From Bacillota bacterium (GTDB lineage Bacteria > Bacillota > Tb-RUG-66): DNA of 17,381 nt. The notes below the pieces were generated by a model, which saw only the letters and a list, made by a program, of their open reading frames with translations, had not been told where the DNA came from and searched no databases. Below, piece after piece: positions 7,961 through 15,225 of the stretch. Position numbers and translations under genes: made by a program. Positions within the stretch are counted from its first letter, which is position 1. Each line of letters opens with the position of its first letter. The stretch is from positions 1 to 17,381 of the forward strand of contig JAEEYS010000130.1 of assembly GCA_016288255.1 (NCBI GenBank), read 5' to 3'.

Positions 7961-8698
7961 TTATCTTCTTAACGCTTTCGGTTTGTCTAAAATTTCTTTC
8001 AAAATGATTCCCTGTATCAAAGCTTCTCTATTGAAGCTGACCGCATTTCCCAAATCAAAATCATATTCCGGGTCGCCCACATCTTCCACGCGTATATGGG
8101 AGCCTTCCATACAATCGTCATCATCACTGTGTTCCCATACGGTCGGCTGTATTTCTTCCAATTCCGTCTGTTTTACGGAATGAACAGCCTCACCCATAAA
8201 AGGAGCGGTTTGCGGTTCAAGAGGATATACTCCCTGCATCGCGCTTTCCCCTTCTGCAAGGGTTCTTTCCTTGGGCCTTTGATACCCTTTTTTCTCTGCA
8301 GCCGCTGCCCTCTTTTGCTTTTCCAGTTCTTCCTCATACTGCCGCTTCAACTCAGCCATTAAACCGCCCAAACCCCGCGAACTTTCTCCGCTTTGCCTCC
8401 GCTGCGGCCGCGGTCTTTGCCTTTGTTCTGCTCTTTTTCCGGAAGAAAGATCCGGTCTTGCTTCCGTTTCCGGTTCTTGCTCTTCCACATACCGCATCTC
8501 AAACCGGCCTGTTTCCGGATCAAAAACCCGTTCCATCTTTCTTTTCTGTCTGTTTTGCCTATATTGACGATTCGGATCGTATTGTCTGTTTTGGCTGTGC
8601 TGCTGGTTCGGATTCTGCTGTTTTCCTTGCTTTTGTTTCGCTTTGTTTACAGAATTAACGATCGCTATAATGATCGCCAGCACAAAAAATATATCCAT
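7961..8698 (-). CDS. Uncharacterised membrane-anchored low-complexity protein next to floA
   Basis: I do not recognise a named family. The 245-residue product begins with a hydrophobic segment (about 2-16, FFVLAIIIAIVNSV) that looks like a membrane anchor. It is followed by a long, probably disordered region rich in Gln, Asn and Arg (about 18-55), an Arg/Glu-rich section with a short coiled-coil-like part (AELKRQYEEELEKQKRAAA, about 115-133), an acidic patch (SDDDD), and a compact hydrophobic C-terminus, FNREALIQGIILKEILDKPKALRR. That C-terminal motif is the most likely conserved element; I recall similar endings in clostridial hypothetical proteins, but this was not checked. AAGGAGG lies six bases before the ATG. 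It sits 63 bases after floA and 15 before the phosphatase, suggesting a link with membrane microdomains. Confidence 0.8.
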   Translation of the reverse strand: MDIFFVLAIIIAIVNSVNKAKQKQGKQQNPNQQHSQNRQYDPNRQYRQNRQKRKMERVFDPETGRFEMRYVEEQEPETEARPDLSSGKRAEQRQRPRPQRRQSGESSRGLGGLMAELKRQYEEELEKQKRAAAAEKKGYQRPKERTLAEGESAMQGVYPLEPQTAPFMGEAVHSVKQTELEEIQPTVWEHSDDDDCMEGSHIRVEDVGDPEYDFDLGNAVSFNREALIQGIILKEILDKPKALRR

Positions 8699-8761
8699 AC
8701 TATTCCTCCTTATTAGAGGTGATAAAAGAATATCCTATCTATCCTTCATGATCCCTTTTTC

Positions 8762-9775
8762 TTATTTTTTGGGATCGATCTTGATTTCTTCTTCCTGTTT
8801 CTGCGCATTACTGTTGATTTGTCCTATAGCGTCCCGCATGGTGGTGTCCGCTTTGACATTCTGCATGTTGTAGTAGTCCATCACGCCCAATTTTCCGCCT
8901 TTTAACGCTTCTGCCATGGCTCTCGGCACTTCTGCTTCCGCTTCTACAACCAAAGCTTTCATTTCCTGTACTTTTGCTTTCATTTCCTGTTCTGCCGCTA
9001 CCGCCATCGCTCTTCTTTCTTCCGCTTTGGCCTGGGCAATCCGTTTGTCCGCGTTGGCCTGATCCATCTGCAGCTGTGCGCCGATGTTTCTGCCTACGTC
9101 CACGTCGGCAATATCAATGGATAAAATCTCAAAAGCAGTCCCGGAATCCAGCCCTTTGTTCAAAACTGTCTGAGAAATGGAATCCGGATTTTCCAATACG
9201 GCTTTGTGGGTCTCTGCGGAACCGACAGTGGTAACGATCCCTTCGCCGACTCTGGCAATAATGGTTTCCTCTCCGGAACCCCCTACCAAACGGTCGATAT
9301 TGGCTCTTACGGTAACTCTTGCCTTTGCTCTGACTTCAATACCGTCTTTTGAGATCGCTGCAATGACCGGTGTTTCGATCACTTTCGGATTAACACTCAT
9401 CTGTACTGCTTCCAACACATTTCTACCTGCCAGATCAATGGCTGCCGCTCTTTCAAAAGTAAGCGGGATTTCCGCTCTTTGTGCTGCGATCAGCGCATTG
9501 ACCACTCTGTCCACATTCCCGCCTGCCAAATAATGGGCTTCCAGTTTATTGATGCTCAGATCTAGTCCGGCTTTGGTCGCCTTGATCTGCGGATTCACGA
9601 TCCTGGAAGGCGTTACTCTTCTTAACCGCATCCCGAACAGATTCAAAATACTCACTTTTACCCCTGCCGCCCGTGCAGAGATCCATAATCCTACCGGTAT
9701 AAAAGTAAAGAAAAGCACCAGTAAGACAATAATAACAACGACGAAAATGATACCTGATATGATCCCTTCTAACAT
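8762..9775 (-). CDS. floA: Flotillin-like protein FloA (YqfA)
   Basis: A membrane scaffold protein of bacterial functional membrane microdomains, affecting membrane fluidity and the organisation of membrane complexes. The 337 residues contain an N-terminal hairpin-like hydrophobic segment (about 5-32), the SPFH/PHB-like region (about 35-215, including [22 protein letters not shown]), and a C-terminal Ala/Glu/Lys-rich helical part (about 235-300) with the family ending [23 protein letters not shown]. Length and segments match Bacillus FloA. AGGAGGA precedes the ATG. It follows nfeD by 53 bases, the conserved yqeZ-yqfA pairing in which the NfeD OB-fold partner and the flotillin act together. 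Confidence 0.97.
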   Translation of the reverse strand: MLEGIISGIIFVVVIIVLLVLFFTFIPVGLWISARAAGVKVSILNLFGMRLRRVTPSRIVNPQIKATKAGLDLSINKLEAHYLAGGNVDRVVNALIAAQRAEIPLTFERAAAIDLAGRNVLEAVQMSVNPKVIETPVIAAISKDGIEVRAKARVTVRANIDRLVGGSGEETIIARVGEGIVTTVGSAETHKAVLENPDSISQTVLNKGLDSGTAFEILSIDIADVDVGRNIGAQLQMDQANADKRIAQAKAEERRAMAVAAEQEMKAKVQEMKALVVEAEAEVPRAMAEALKGGKLGVMDYYNMQNVKADTTMRDAIGQINSNAQKQEEEIKIDPKK

Positions 9776-9828
9776 TCTTTTGTTTTCCTCCTATATTATT
9801 ATTTAAAATCCAAAACACACAGTGTATT

Positions 9829-11139
9829 TTATTTCTCTGATTTCTTTACAATGATTTTACTGCCTTCCACTTTTTCCACCACGATCTCTTCCTCTTTTTG
9901 TATGAAATCACCTTCTGTGATGACATCATACCGTTTCCCTTCGATCATCGCGACCCCTGCCGGCCGCAATAGTGTATAGGCGATACCTATTTTCCCTTCC
10001 AGATGCTTTCGTTCCGCAAAAGCGTTTTCCGCTTCTTTGTTCCCTATTTTATCCGATAAGATCAGCCTGGTCACCAGCTTGCTCTTTGGGAAAAACTTGA
10101 GCATCACAGCCAAAAACACGCCGGTGCCGATAATAGCGCAGAGAAGCGAGATCACCGCCTGCAGCGCGCTGACCGACGACATGAAGATACTGGCTACAAT
10201 AGCAATGATCCCCGTAATGCCGCAAACGCCGAATCCCGGAATAAAAGCTTCCGCAATGAGCAAAAGTATCCCCACAATAAAAATGATCACCACGGTATAA
10301 GTCGCGAATCCCGCGATCAAATGCCCAAAGAAATAAAGGGCGAAGCAAAGGATCCCTACAATGCCCGCCAAGCCAAACCCGGCAATAAAGATCTCCGCTA
10401 TGATGGCAATAAATCCGATGGTCAAGAGAGCGGAAGATACCAAAGGCGTCGTTATAAAATGCGCTAAGCGTTCCACCCGATTGGGAGAAAGATCTAGCGT
10501 ATTTGCGGGATATCCTGCCAATTGAAGCGCTTCTTCCATAGTCCTTGCGGATCCGTCAATAAAGTTGAGCGCCAGCGCTTCTTCCGTTGTCAAGGTCAAT
10601 ATCTTTCCTTTTTCAATAATGCCTTCGATCTCGATATTGGCGTCTGCCATCGCTTCCACTATTTTTTTATCCCGGCCGTTGATTTCCGCTACTTTACTCA
10701 AATCTTTGGTCCATGCGGAAACATACTTTTCATCATTCGGTCTGGGTTCTGCCGCACCGATAGAACTGCCGGGAGCCATGATGATCTTGTCACAGGAAAT
10801 GGAAAGAAGCACCCCTGCGCTCATGGCGTCTTTGTTGATATAAGCGACCGTAGGCACTCCCGCCGACAAAATCTGGTTCGAGATCTCCTTCGCGGAATCG
10901 ATTTCGCCTCCCGGCGTATCGATCTCAAACAAAATCGCGTCTGCTTCCGCTTCCCGAGCATCGTTTATGGCCCGTTTCACGTATTCCGCCGTGCCGCGGT
11001 CGATCTCATCCTTTATTTCGATCACTGCCGTATTTCCATAGCTTTCTCCTTCTCCAAAAGCCGAAAACGAAAATACCATGCAAATCAAAACGAGGATCGG
11101 AATACATCTCTTTAAAAAATATCCTATCTTCCTTTTCAT
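9829..11139 (-). CDS. NfeD-family membrane serine protease (YqeZ-like)
   Basis: A long-form NfeD protein, the usual partner of flotillins. The 436 residues show an N-terminal signal peptide or anchor (about 8-28), a ClpP-class serine protease domain (about 36-215) with FEIDTPGGEIDSAKEI and the nucleophile region DAMSAGVLL (Ser107), then four or five membrane helices (about 230-355) and a C-terminal OB-fold NfeDC domain (about 375-436). The PGSSIGAAEP segment (123-132) is typical. Archaeal homologues use a Ser/Lys dyad; several Lys residues lie in the right part (138-149), but I cannot assign the partner. AGGAG overlapping the deoC stop precedes the ATG, so it is translated from the deoC transcript. 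Proteolytic activity is inferred from family. Confidence 0.93.
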   Translation of the reverse strand: MKRKIGYFLKRCIPILVLICMVFSFSAFGEGESYGNTAVIEIKDEIDRGTAEYVKRAINDAREAEADAILFEIDTPGGEIDSAKEISNQILSAGVPTVAYINKDAMSAGVLLSISCDKIIMAPGSSIGAAEPRPNDEKYVSAWTKDLSKVAEINGRDKKIVEAMADANIEIEGIIEKGKILTLTTEEALALNFIDGSARTMEEALQLAGYPANTLDLSPNRVERLAHFITTPLVSSALLTIGFIAIIAEIFIAGFGLAGIVGILCFALYFFGHLIAGFATYTVVIIFIVGILLLIAEAFIPGFGVCGITGIIAIVASIFMSSVSALQAVISLLCAIIGTGVFLAVMLKFFPKSKLVTRLILSDKIGNKEAENAFAERKHLEGKIGIAYTLLRPAGVAMIEGKRYDVITEGDFIQKEEEIVVEKVEGSKIIVKKSEK

Positions 11140-11147
11140 TTTTTCTC

Positions 11148-11816
11148 CTATCCTTCTTGCTGTTCTTTTTCTTTCATCAAAAGAACAGATTTCGAAGCTC
11201 CTAATCTATCGGCTCCCGCCTCGATCAATTCTTTTGCGAACCGATAAGAGCCGATCCCTCCCGATGCTTTGATCTTGATGTCGTCCTTAAAGTTTTCTTT
11301 TATCAGATAGATGTCCTCTAGCGTCACGCCTCTGGGGCCAAATCCCGTAGAAGTTTTTACAAAATCCGCTTTTCCTTCCACGCAAAGCTCTGCCGCCTGT
11401 AAAATCTCATCTCGACTCAGGTATCCGGTTTCGATGATGACCTTTAAGACCATTTTTTCATCCTTTTTGATATTGCTGGACACTTTATAGATCTCATCAA
11501 AAACCTGGTCATAATCCCCGGACTTAAAGGCGCCCATGTTCATTACCATATCGATCTCATCGGCTCCGTTTGTTAGCGCTTCTCTGATCTCAAAAGCCTT
11601 TGTTTCCATTTCGTTCATCCCAAAAGGAAACCCTACTACCGTAGAGATCGAGATATCCGTATCGAGCAGCACCTGTTTTGCCAAAGGCACAAAGTAAGGA
11701 TGGACGCAAACAGAATAAAAGTGATATTTCTTTGCTTCCTCGCAAAGACGGATGATATCTTCATAAGTCGCGTCCGGTTTTAACAGCGTATGATCGATAT
11801 ATTGATTGAATTCCAC
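11148..11816 (-). CDS. deoC: Deoxyribose-phosphate aldolase
   Basis: A cytoplasmic class I aldolase that reversibly cleaves 2-deoxyribose 5-phosphate to glyceraldehyde 3-phosphate and acetaldehyde, in deoxynucleoside breakdown. From the chosen start it has 222 residues, the usual bacterial length. Visible motifs are IDHTLLKPD (7-15), VGFPFG (61-66), EIDMVMN with the catalytic Asp89, KTSTGFG with the Schiff-base Lys154, and KASGGI with Lys183. The frame is open to a TTG at 11843, but the GTG at 11816 has GAGGG six bases upstream and fits homologues better. It ends with TAG at 11148-11150, nine bases before nfeD. In Bacillus this position between yqeY and yqeZ has no deoC, so it is a lineage-specific insertion. 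No other deo genes are visible. Confidence 0.94.
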   Translation of the reverse strand: MEFNQYIDHTLLKPDATYEDIIRLCEEAKKYHFYSVCVHPYFVPLAKQVLLDTDISISTVVGFPFGMNEMETKAFEIREALTNGADEIDMVMNMGAFKSGDYDQVFDEIYKVSSNIKKDEKMVLKVIIETGYLSRDEILQAAELCVEGKADFVKTSTGFGPRGVTLEDIYLIKENFKDDIKIKASGGIGSYRFAKELIEAGADRLGASKSVLLMKEKEQQEG

Positions 11817-12010
11817 AAAAATCCCTCTTTTCTGTCTTTTCAAACCTATGCTTTGTCTCTTCCATAGATTTTACCAATATCATTATACAAAACATAGTCT
11901 CAAAAAGAAACTGTTTTCCCCGTTCTCCTTAAGATTATTACTTTTCTCGGCCCGCTCCTTACGAGCATTCCTTTTCTTATTTTTCTTTTTATTTTCTTTT
12001 GTTATACCCC
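11817..12010 (-). promoter_or_regulatory. deoC leader with a candidate promoter and a GC-rich island
   Basis: Between the yqeY terminator and deoC lies about 190 bases of mainly A/T-rich DNA. On the minus strand a perfect TATAAT (11882-11887) is a likely -10 element for deoC-nfeD-floA; the best -35 at normal spacing is poor (TTTCTT-like), so an activator or an alternative signal may be needed. Upstream of it a GC-rich patch (about 11915-11966) stands out, containing two AAGGAG-like boxes and a 22-codon open frame (11900-11968) without a properly spaced ribosome binding site. GCTC and GAGC, and CTCG and CGAG, could form short mutually exclusive stems. No known riboswitch was recognised. Confidence 0.5.
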
Positions 12011-12044
12011 AAAAAAGACAAAACCCGGTGAAACGTCACCGGGT
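12011..12044 (-). terminator. Intrinsic terminator of rpsU-yqeY
   Basis: On the minus strand a perfect 9-base GC-rich stem (ACCCGGTGA at 12023-12031 pairing with TCACCGGGT at 12036-12044) closes a four-base loop and is followed by TTTTGTCTTTTTT. It begins about 15 bases after the yqeY stop and separates this unit from deoC. Confidence 0.93.
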
Positions 12045-12059
12045 CAATTTTTCAGCTTT

Positions 12060-12503
12060 TTAATTCAGCAATGATTTTACGATCTCATTGATCACTTTGC
12101 CATCTGCTCTGCCTTTGGCCTTTGGCATTACTTTTGCCATCACCTTCCCCATATCTTTCATCGATTGGGCGCCTGATTCAGAAATGGCTTCTTTGATGAT
12201 CACTTCAAGTTCTTCTTTGGAAAGTTGTTTTGGAAGATATTCCATTAAAACTTGAATTTCAAACTCTGCTTGATCCACTAGATCTTGTCTGTTTCCTTTT
12301 TTAAAATCTTCTATGGAATCGCGGCGCATTTTTACTTCTTTGGCTAGGATATCCAGCACCTCTGCATCCTCTAAAGTTTTTACCGTATCTTTTTCCGCCT
12401 TCAAAATACTGGCTCTGACCATGCGAATAACAGACAAGCGTTCTTTATCATGCTCTTTCATCGCAAGTTTCATGTCTTCCATCAATCTTTCTTTCAGACT
12501 CAT
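12060..12503 (-). CDS. yqeY: GatB/YqeY domain protein
   Basis: A single-domain YqeY protein, related to the C-terminal tRNA-contacting domain of the GatB subunit of the tRNA-dependent amidotransferase. Its cellular role is not firmly known; a link with translation is suggested by homology and by its constant position after rpsU. The 147 residues match the family along their whole length: MSLKERLMEDMKLAMKEHDKERLSVIRMVRA at the start, then YLPKQLSKEELE and MGKVMAKVMPKAKGRADGK near the end. AAGGAG overlapping the rpsU stop precedes the ATG by nine bases. It is the last gene of a two-gene unit that ends at a strong terminator. Confidence 0.95.
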   Translation of the reverse strand: MSLKERLMEDMKLAMKEHDKERLSVIRMVRASILKAEKDTVKTLEDAEVLDILAKEVKMRRDSIEDFKKGNRQDLVDQAEFEIQVLMEYLPKQLSKEELEVIIKEAISESGAQSMKDMGKVMAKVMPKAKGRADGKVINEIVKSLLN

Positions 12504-12516
12504 GAATACCTACTCC

Positions 12517-12696
12517 TTATTTGAACTTCTTTTTTTTGCGAGCTGCTTCCGCTTTCTTTTTCTTTTTTACGCTTGGTTTTTCGTAATGTTCTCTCTTTCT
12601 CATTTCCTGAAGAACACCAGAGCGAATGCATTTTTTCTTAAAACGACGGAGAGCGCTATCTAATGATTCATTTTCACCTACACGAATTTCAGCCAC
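12517..12696 (-). CDS. rpsU: 30S ribosomal protein S21 (GTG start)
   Basis: A 59-residue basic protein of the small ribosomal subunit, involved in initiation. It is read from a GTG at 12696: [20 protein letters not shown], then [20 protein letters not shown], then a Lys/Arg-rich tail ending KKKKFK. This matches S21 in length and sequence along the whole protein. The ribosome binding site GGAGG (12708-12712) is followed by a run of G, giving an 11-base spacer to GTG. A near-consensus promoter lies just upstream (12728-12756), so rpsU-yqeY is expressed on its own even though the HIT gene ends close by. The rpsU-yqeY pair is conserved in Firmicutes. Confidence 0.97.
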   Translation of the reverse strand: MAEIRVGENESLDSALRRFKKKCIRSGVLQEMRKREHYEKPSVKKKKKAEAARKKKKFK

Positions 12697-12712
12697 GATT
12701 TTCCCCCCCTCC
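12697..12712 (-). promoter_or_regulatory. rpsU ribosome binding site with a G7 tract
   Basis: GGAGG (12708-12712) runs into a homopolymer of seven G on the minus strand (12703-12709, counting the overlap), then AAAATC and the GTG start. The core-to-start spacing of 11 bases is long unless the ribosome pairs with the lower part of the G run. A length change in the tract would shift spacing. Confidence 0.7.
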
Positions 12713-12727
12713 GAGCTAGCCTTTATT

Positions 12728-12756
12728 ATTATACCTTTTGTTTATGTTAAAGTCAA
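12728..12756 (-). promoter_or_regulatory. Strong sigma-A promoter of rpsU-yqeY
   Basis: On the minus strand TTGACT (12751-12756, 5/6) and a perfect TATAAT (12728-12733) are separated by exactly 17 bases. The -35 begins three bases after the HIT gene stop. The predicted start near 12721 gives a leader of about 25 bases. This is the best promoter match in the window. Confidence 0.88.
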
Positions 12757-12758
12757 TA

Positions 12759-13100
12759 TTAACCTGGCGGCCAGTTTAAGAGACGTTTTCCCAATACATG
12801 GAAATGAAGATGCTGCACCGATTGTCCTCCATCTTCTCCCGTATTCACAACGACTCGAAATCCGCTTTGGTCAATACCGGACTCTTTTGCGATTTTTTGT
12901 ATAACCGTTACGATATGATACATTAAGTCCTTGTCCATATCTTCCACTTCCAAGACCGAAGAAATATGTTTTTTCGGCACTACCAGCACATGAAAAGGTG
13001 CCTTGGGATCAATATCCTGAAAAGCGATCACCTGATCATCTTCATACACCGTAGTGGAAGGGATCTCATGGTTTGCGATCTTACAAAACAAGCAATCCAA
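12759..13100 (-). CDS. HIT family (HINT-type) nucleotide-binding hydrolase
   Basis: A small histidine-triad protein, a family that hydrolyses adenosine phosphoramidates and similar nucleotides. The 113 residues show CLFCKIANHEIPS at the start, DIDPKAPFHVLVVPKKHI (29-46) and the catalytic triad HLHFHVLG with His97, His99 and His101. The physiological substrate is unknown. The start is a TTG at 13100, with AGGAGGGCAGGAG just upstream; no ATG is available at the right place, and the family begins here (CxFCKI). It lies 38 bases after mtaB and is transcribed with the dnaJ-mtaB group; no terminator is seen between it and the rpsU promoter. Confidence 0.94.
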   Translation of the reverse strand: MDCLFCKIANHEIPSTTVYEDDQVIAFQDIDPKAPFHVLVVPKKHISSVLEVEDMDKDLMYHIVTVIQKIAKESGIDQSGFRVVVNTGEDGGQSVQHLHFHVLGKRLLNWPPG

Positions 13101-13138
13101 ATTCTCCTGCCCTCCTTTACACCTTCTTTATCGGCATA

Positions 13139-14482
13139 TCATACCAAAATGCCTTCCGCAAATTCATGATCTGCACCTACTATTTTAACTTTTTTTATCT
13201 GATTGGTCAAATCTTCCTGACATTTTATACGGGTTTTGACATAATTTTCCGTAAATCCTTCCAGATACGCCACACCGTTTTCTATGATTTTCTGTTCCAA
13301 CAGCACTTGTTTCTCTTTTCCGATCATCGTCTGACAAAATCTTTCTCCCATTTGATCGCTTAAGGAAGTTAATCGTTTGCTTCTTTCCGCTTTGGTCTTT
13401 TTGTCGACCTGCGCTTTCATGAGAGCCGCTTTGGTCCCGTTTCGTTTGGAATACGGAAACACGTGCACCTTAGAAAAATCGACCTTTTGGATAAACGCCA
13501 AACTGTCTTGAAACAATTCCTCCGTTTCCCCGGGGAATCCGACGATCACATCCGTTGTCAGGGATACGTCCGAAAACAGTTCTCTCAGCCGGATCGTTTT
13601 TTCCAAAAACTCTTCTCTCTCATATTTTCGCCGCATGGCACGCAGGATCTCATTGTTCCCGCTTTGGAGCGGCACATGGAAATGATGGATGATCTTATCC
13701 ATTCCTTTCATGGAAGACAAAAGCTCTTCCGTCAGCTCGTTGATCTCGATAGAGCTGAGATGGATCCGTTTTATGGCATCGATCTCATGCAGCCTTTCGA
13801 TCAAATCTACTAAGCGGTACTCCTTGTTGTCCTGTCCGTACTGCCCCAAATGGATCCCCGTGAGCACCAATTCCTGGTACCCCCGCTGTCCCAGAAATTC
13901 CGCTTCTTTTACTGTTTCTTCCAAAGGTTTGCTTCTTACCGGGCCTCTGACATAAGGAATGATACAGTAGCTGCAAAAATTGCTGCAGCCGTCCTCGATT
14001 TTTAAAAAAGCGCGGGTATGGCCCCTGTAATCGCCCAAGGAAAGGGGATCAAAGGTATGATATTCCCTTATATTTTCTACGAAATAAGGATGTAAAACGC
14101 TTCTTTTTTCTTGCTCTTTTTTTAAAAAGTGCTCTTCCAGAAGGGTCACGATCTTGTCCTTGTTCGCCGTTCCCAAAAGAATGTCTGCTTCCGGCAGTTT
14201 TTCTTCTATTTCCTTTTCCATCTGGGTATAACAGCCCAAGACCACCATCAAAGCGTTTGGATGAAGGCTTTTCAAATGGCGTACTGCCTGGCGGGACTTT
14301 CTGCCCGCTTCGTTGGTAACGGCACAGGTGTTGATCAGATACACATCCGCTTCTTCCCCTTCTTCTACGATCTCATACCCTGCCTCTTTTAAAAGCCCCA
14401 TCATGGCTTCCGATTCATACAGGTTGACTTTGCATCCCAAGGTATGAAATCCCACTTTTTTCTTCCGCTCTTCTATCGTCAT
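13139..14482 (-). CDS. mtaB: tRNA t6A37 methylthiotransferase MtaB
   Basis: A radical-SAM methylthiotransferase that converts t6A at position 37 of ANN-decoding tRNAs to ms2t6A. The 447 residues show the N-terminal UPF0004 domain with the three cluster cysteines Cys17 (GCKVN), Cys53 (NTCAVTN) and Cys84 (GCYTQ), the radical SAM motif CSNFCSYC (Cys166, Cys170, Cys173), and a C-terminal TRAM domain (about 375-447). The GCKVN signature separates MtaB from MiaB and RimO. Both iron-sulfur sites are complete. The ATG overlaps the rsmE stop in an ATGA arrangement, indicating translational coupling. The order prmA-rsmE-mtaB matches Bacillus yqeT-yqeU-yqeV. Confidence 0.97.
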   Translation of the reverse strand: MTIEERKKKVGFHTLGCKVNLYESEAMMGLLKEAGYEIVEEGEEADVYLINTCAVTNEAGRKSRQAVRHLKSLHPNALMVVLGCYTQMEKEIEEKLPEADILLGTANKDKIVTLLEEHFLKKEQEKRSVLHPYFVENIREYHTFDPLSLGDYRGHTRAFLKIEDGCSNFCSYCIIPYVRGPVRSKPLEETVKEAEFLGQRGYQELVLTGIHLGQYGQDNKEYRLVDLIERLHEIDAIKRIHLSSIEINELTEELLSSMKGMDKIIHHFHVPLQSGNNEILRAMRRKYEREEFLEKTIRLRELFSDVSLTTDVIVGFPGETEELFQDSLAFIQKVDFSKVHVFPYSKRNGTKAALMKAQVDKKTKAERSKRLTSLSDQMGERFCQTMIGKEKQVLLEQKIIENGVAYLEGFTENYVKTRIKCQEDLTNQIKKVKIVGADHEFAEGILV

Positions 14483-15225
14483 CCCATTTCTCCCACTTCA
14501 TATAAAATCGCGCTGATCGCCACAAATCCCGCCGTTTCGGTCCGTAAGATCCGTTTGCCCAATGTTACGGGCAGCGCTCCGTTTTCTTTTGCAAACAAGA
14601 CCTCTTCCGGATCAAATCCGCCTTCCGGCCCGATCATCACCGCAAAACGCTGTTTTTCTCCCTTTTGCTGTATCGCGTTTTTCAGGCCCGCCGTTTTTTC
14701 GTCTTCATAAGGGATCAGCTTGATCCCCTCCGTTTTTTCCAAAACGGCGTTTTCAAAAGAAATCACGTCTCTGACAAGGGGAATACGGCTGCCGCCGCAT
14801 TGTTTTACCGCTTCTTTCGCGATCTTCTGCCAGCGTTTTAACCGCTTGTCCGCTTTTTCCTCGTTTAATTTGACCACAGTCCGTTTTGTTGTCATGGGAA
14901 CGATCTCTTTTACGCCCAATTCCACCGCTTTTTGAATGATCCATTCCATTTTCTGCGCTTTCGGCAGTCCCTGATACAAAACGATCTCCACATCCGGTTC
15001 CGTGTCAGAGACTTCTTTTCGAAGGATCTTTCCCGTCACCGCATCCGTTCCGATTTCTTCTATCCGGATCTCAAAATCCCATCCATCGCCTAATGTAAAA
15101 AGACACGTATCCCCCTTTTTCAAGCGGAATACGTTCTTTAAATGGTGTAATTCTTCTTTTTCTAAATAAAATATCGCTTTTTTCGGATTTTCTTCTTTGA
15201 TTTTTTCTACAAAAAATTTATGCAT
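14479..15225 (-). CDS. rsmE: 16S rRNA (uracil1498-N3)-methyltransferase RsmE
   Basis: A SPOUT-class (trefoil knot) methyltransferase that methylates U1498 in the decoding region of 16S rRNA, using SAM. From the chosen start it has 248 residues: an N-terminal PUA-like part (HHLKNVFRLKKGD), then the knot domain with GPEGGF (199-204) and LGKRILRTETA (222-232), the SAM-binding signature. The frame is open to a GTG at 15237, but the ATG at 15225 fits homologues (MHKFFVE) and has AAAGG about 11 bases upstream; with GTG the AAAGG would touch the start. It overlaps the end of prmA by eight bases and the start of mtaB by four. Confidence 0.94.
   Translation of the reverse strand: MHKFFVEKIKEENPKKAIFYLEKEELHHLKNVFRLKKGDTCLFTLGDGWDFEIRIEEIGTDAVTGKILRKEVSDTEPDVEIVLYQGLPKAQKMEWIIQKAVELGVKEIVPMTTKRTVVKLNEEKADKRLKRWQKIAKEAVKQCGGSRIPLVRDVISFENAVLEKTEGIKLIPYEDEKTAGLKNAIQQKGEKQRFAVMIGPEGGFDPEEVLFAKENGALPVTLGKRILRTETAGFVAISAILYEVGEMG

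Noticed and set aside
9776..9828. Stem-loop between nfeD and floA as a terminator
   Set aside because: The possible stem is A/T-rich, needs a G-U pair, has almost no loop and is not followed by a proper T run. Co-transcription of nfeD and floA is expected.
10522..11115. Long plus-strand open frame (197 codons) opposite nfeD
   Set aside because: It is the antisense shadow of a clear NfeD gene, has no ribosome binding site and has a Phe/Arg/His-rich composition typical of antisense frames.
11925..11931. AAGGAG box in the deoC leader as the ribosome binding site of another gene
   Set aside because: Downstream only a TTG frame of a few codons follows before a stop, so it does not begin a gene.
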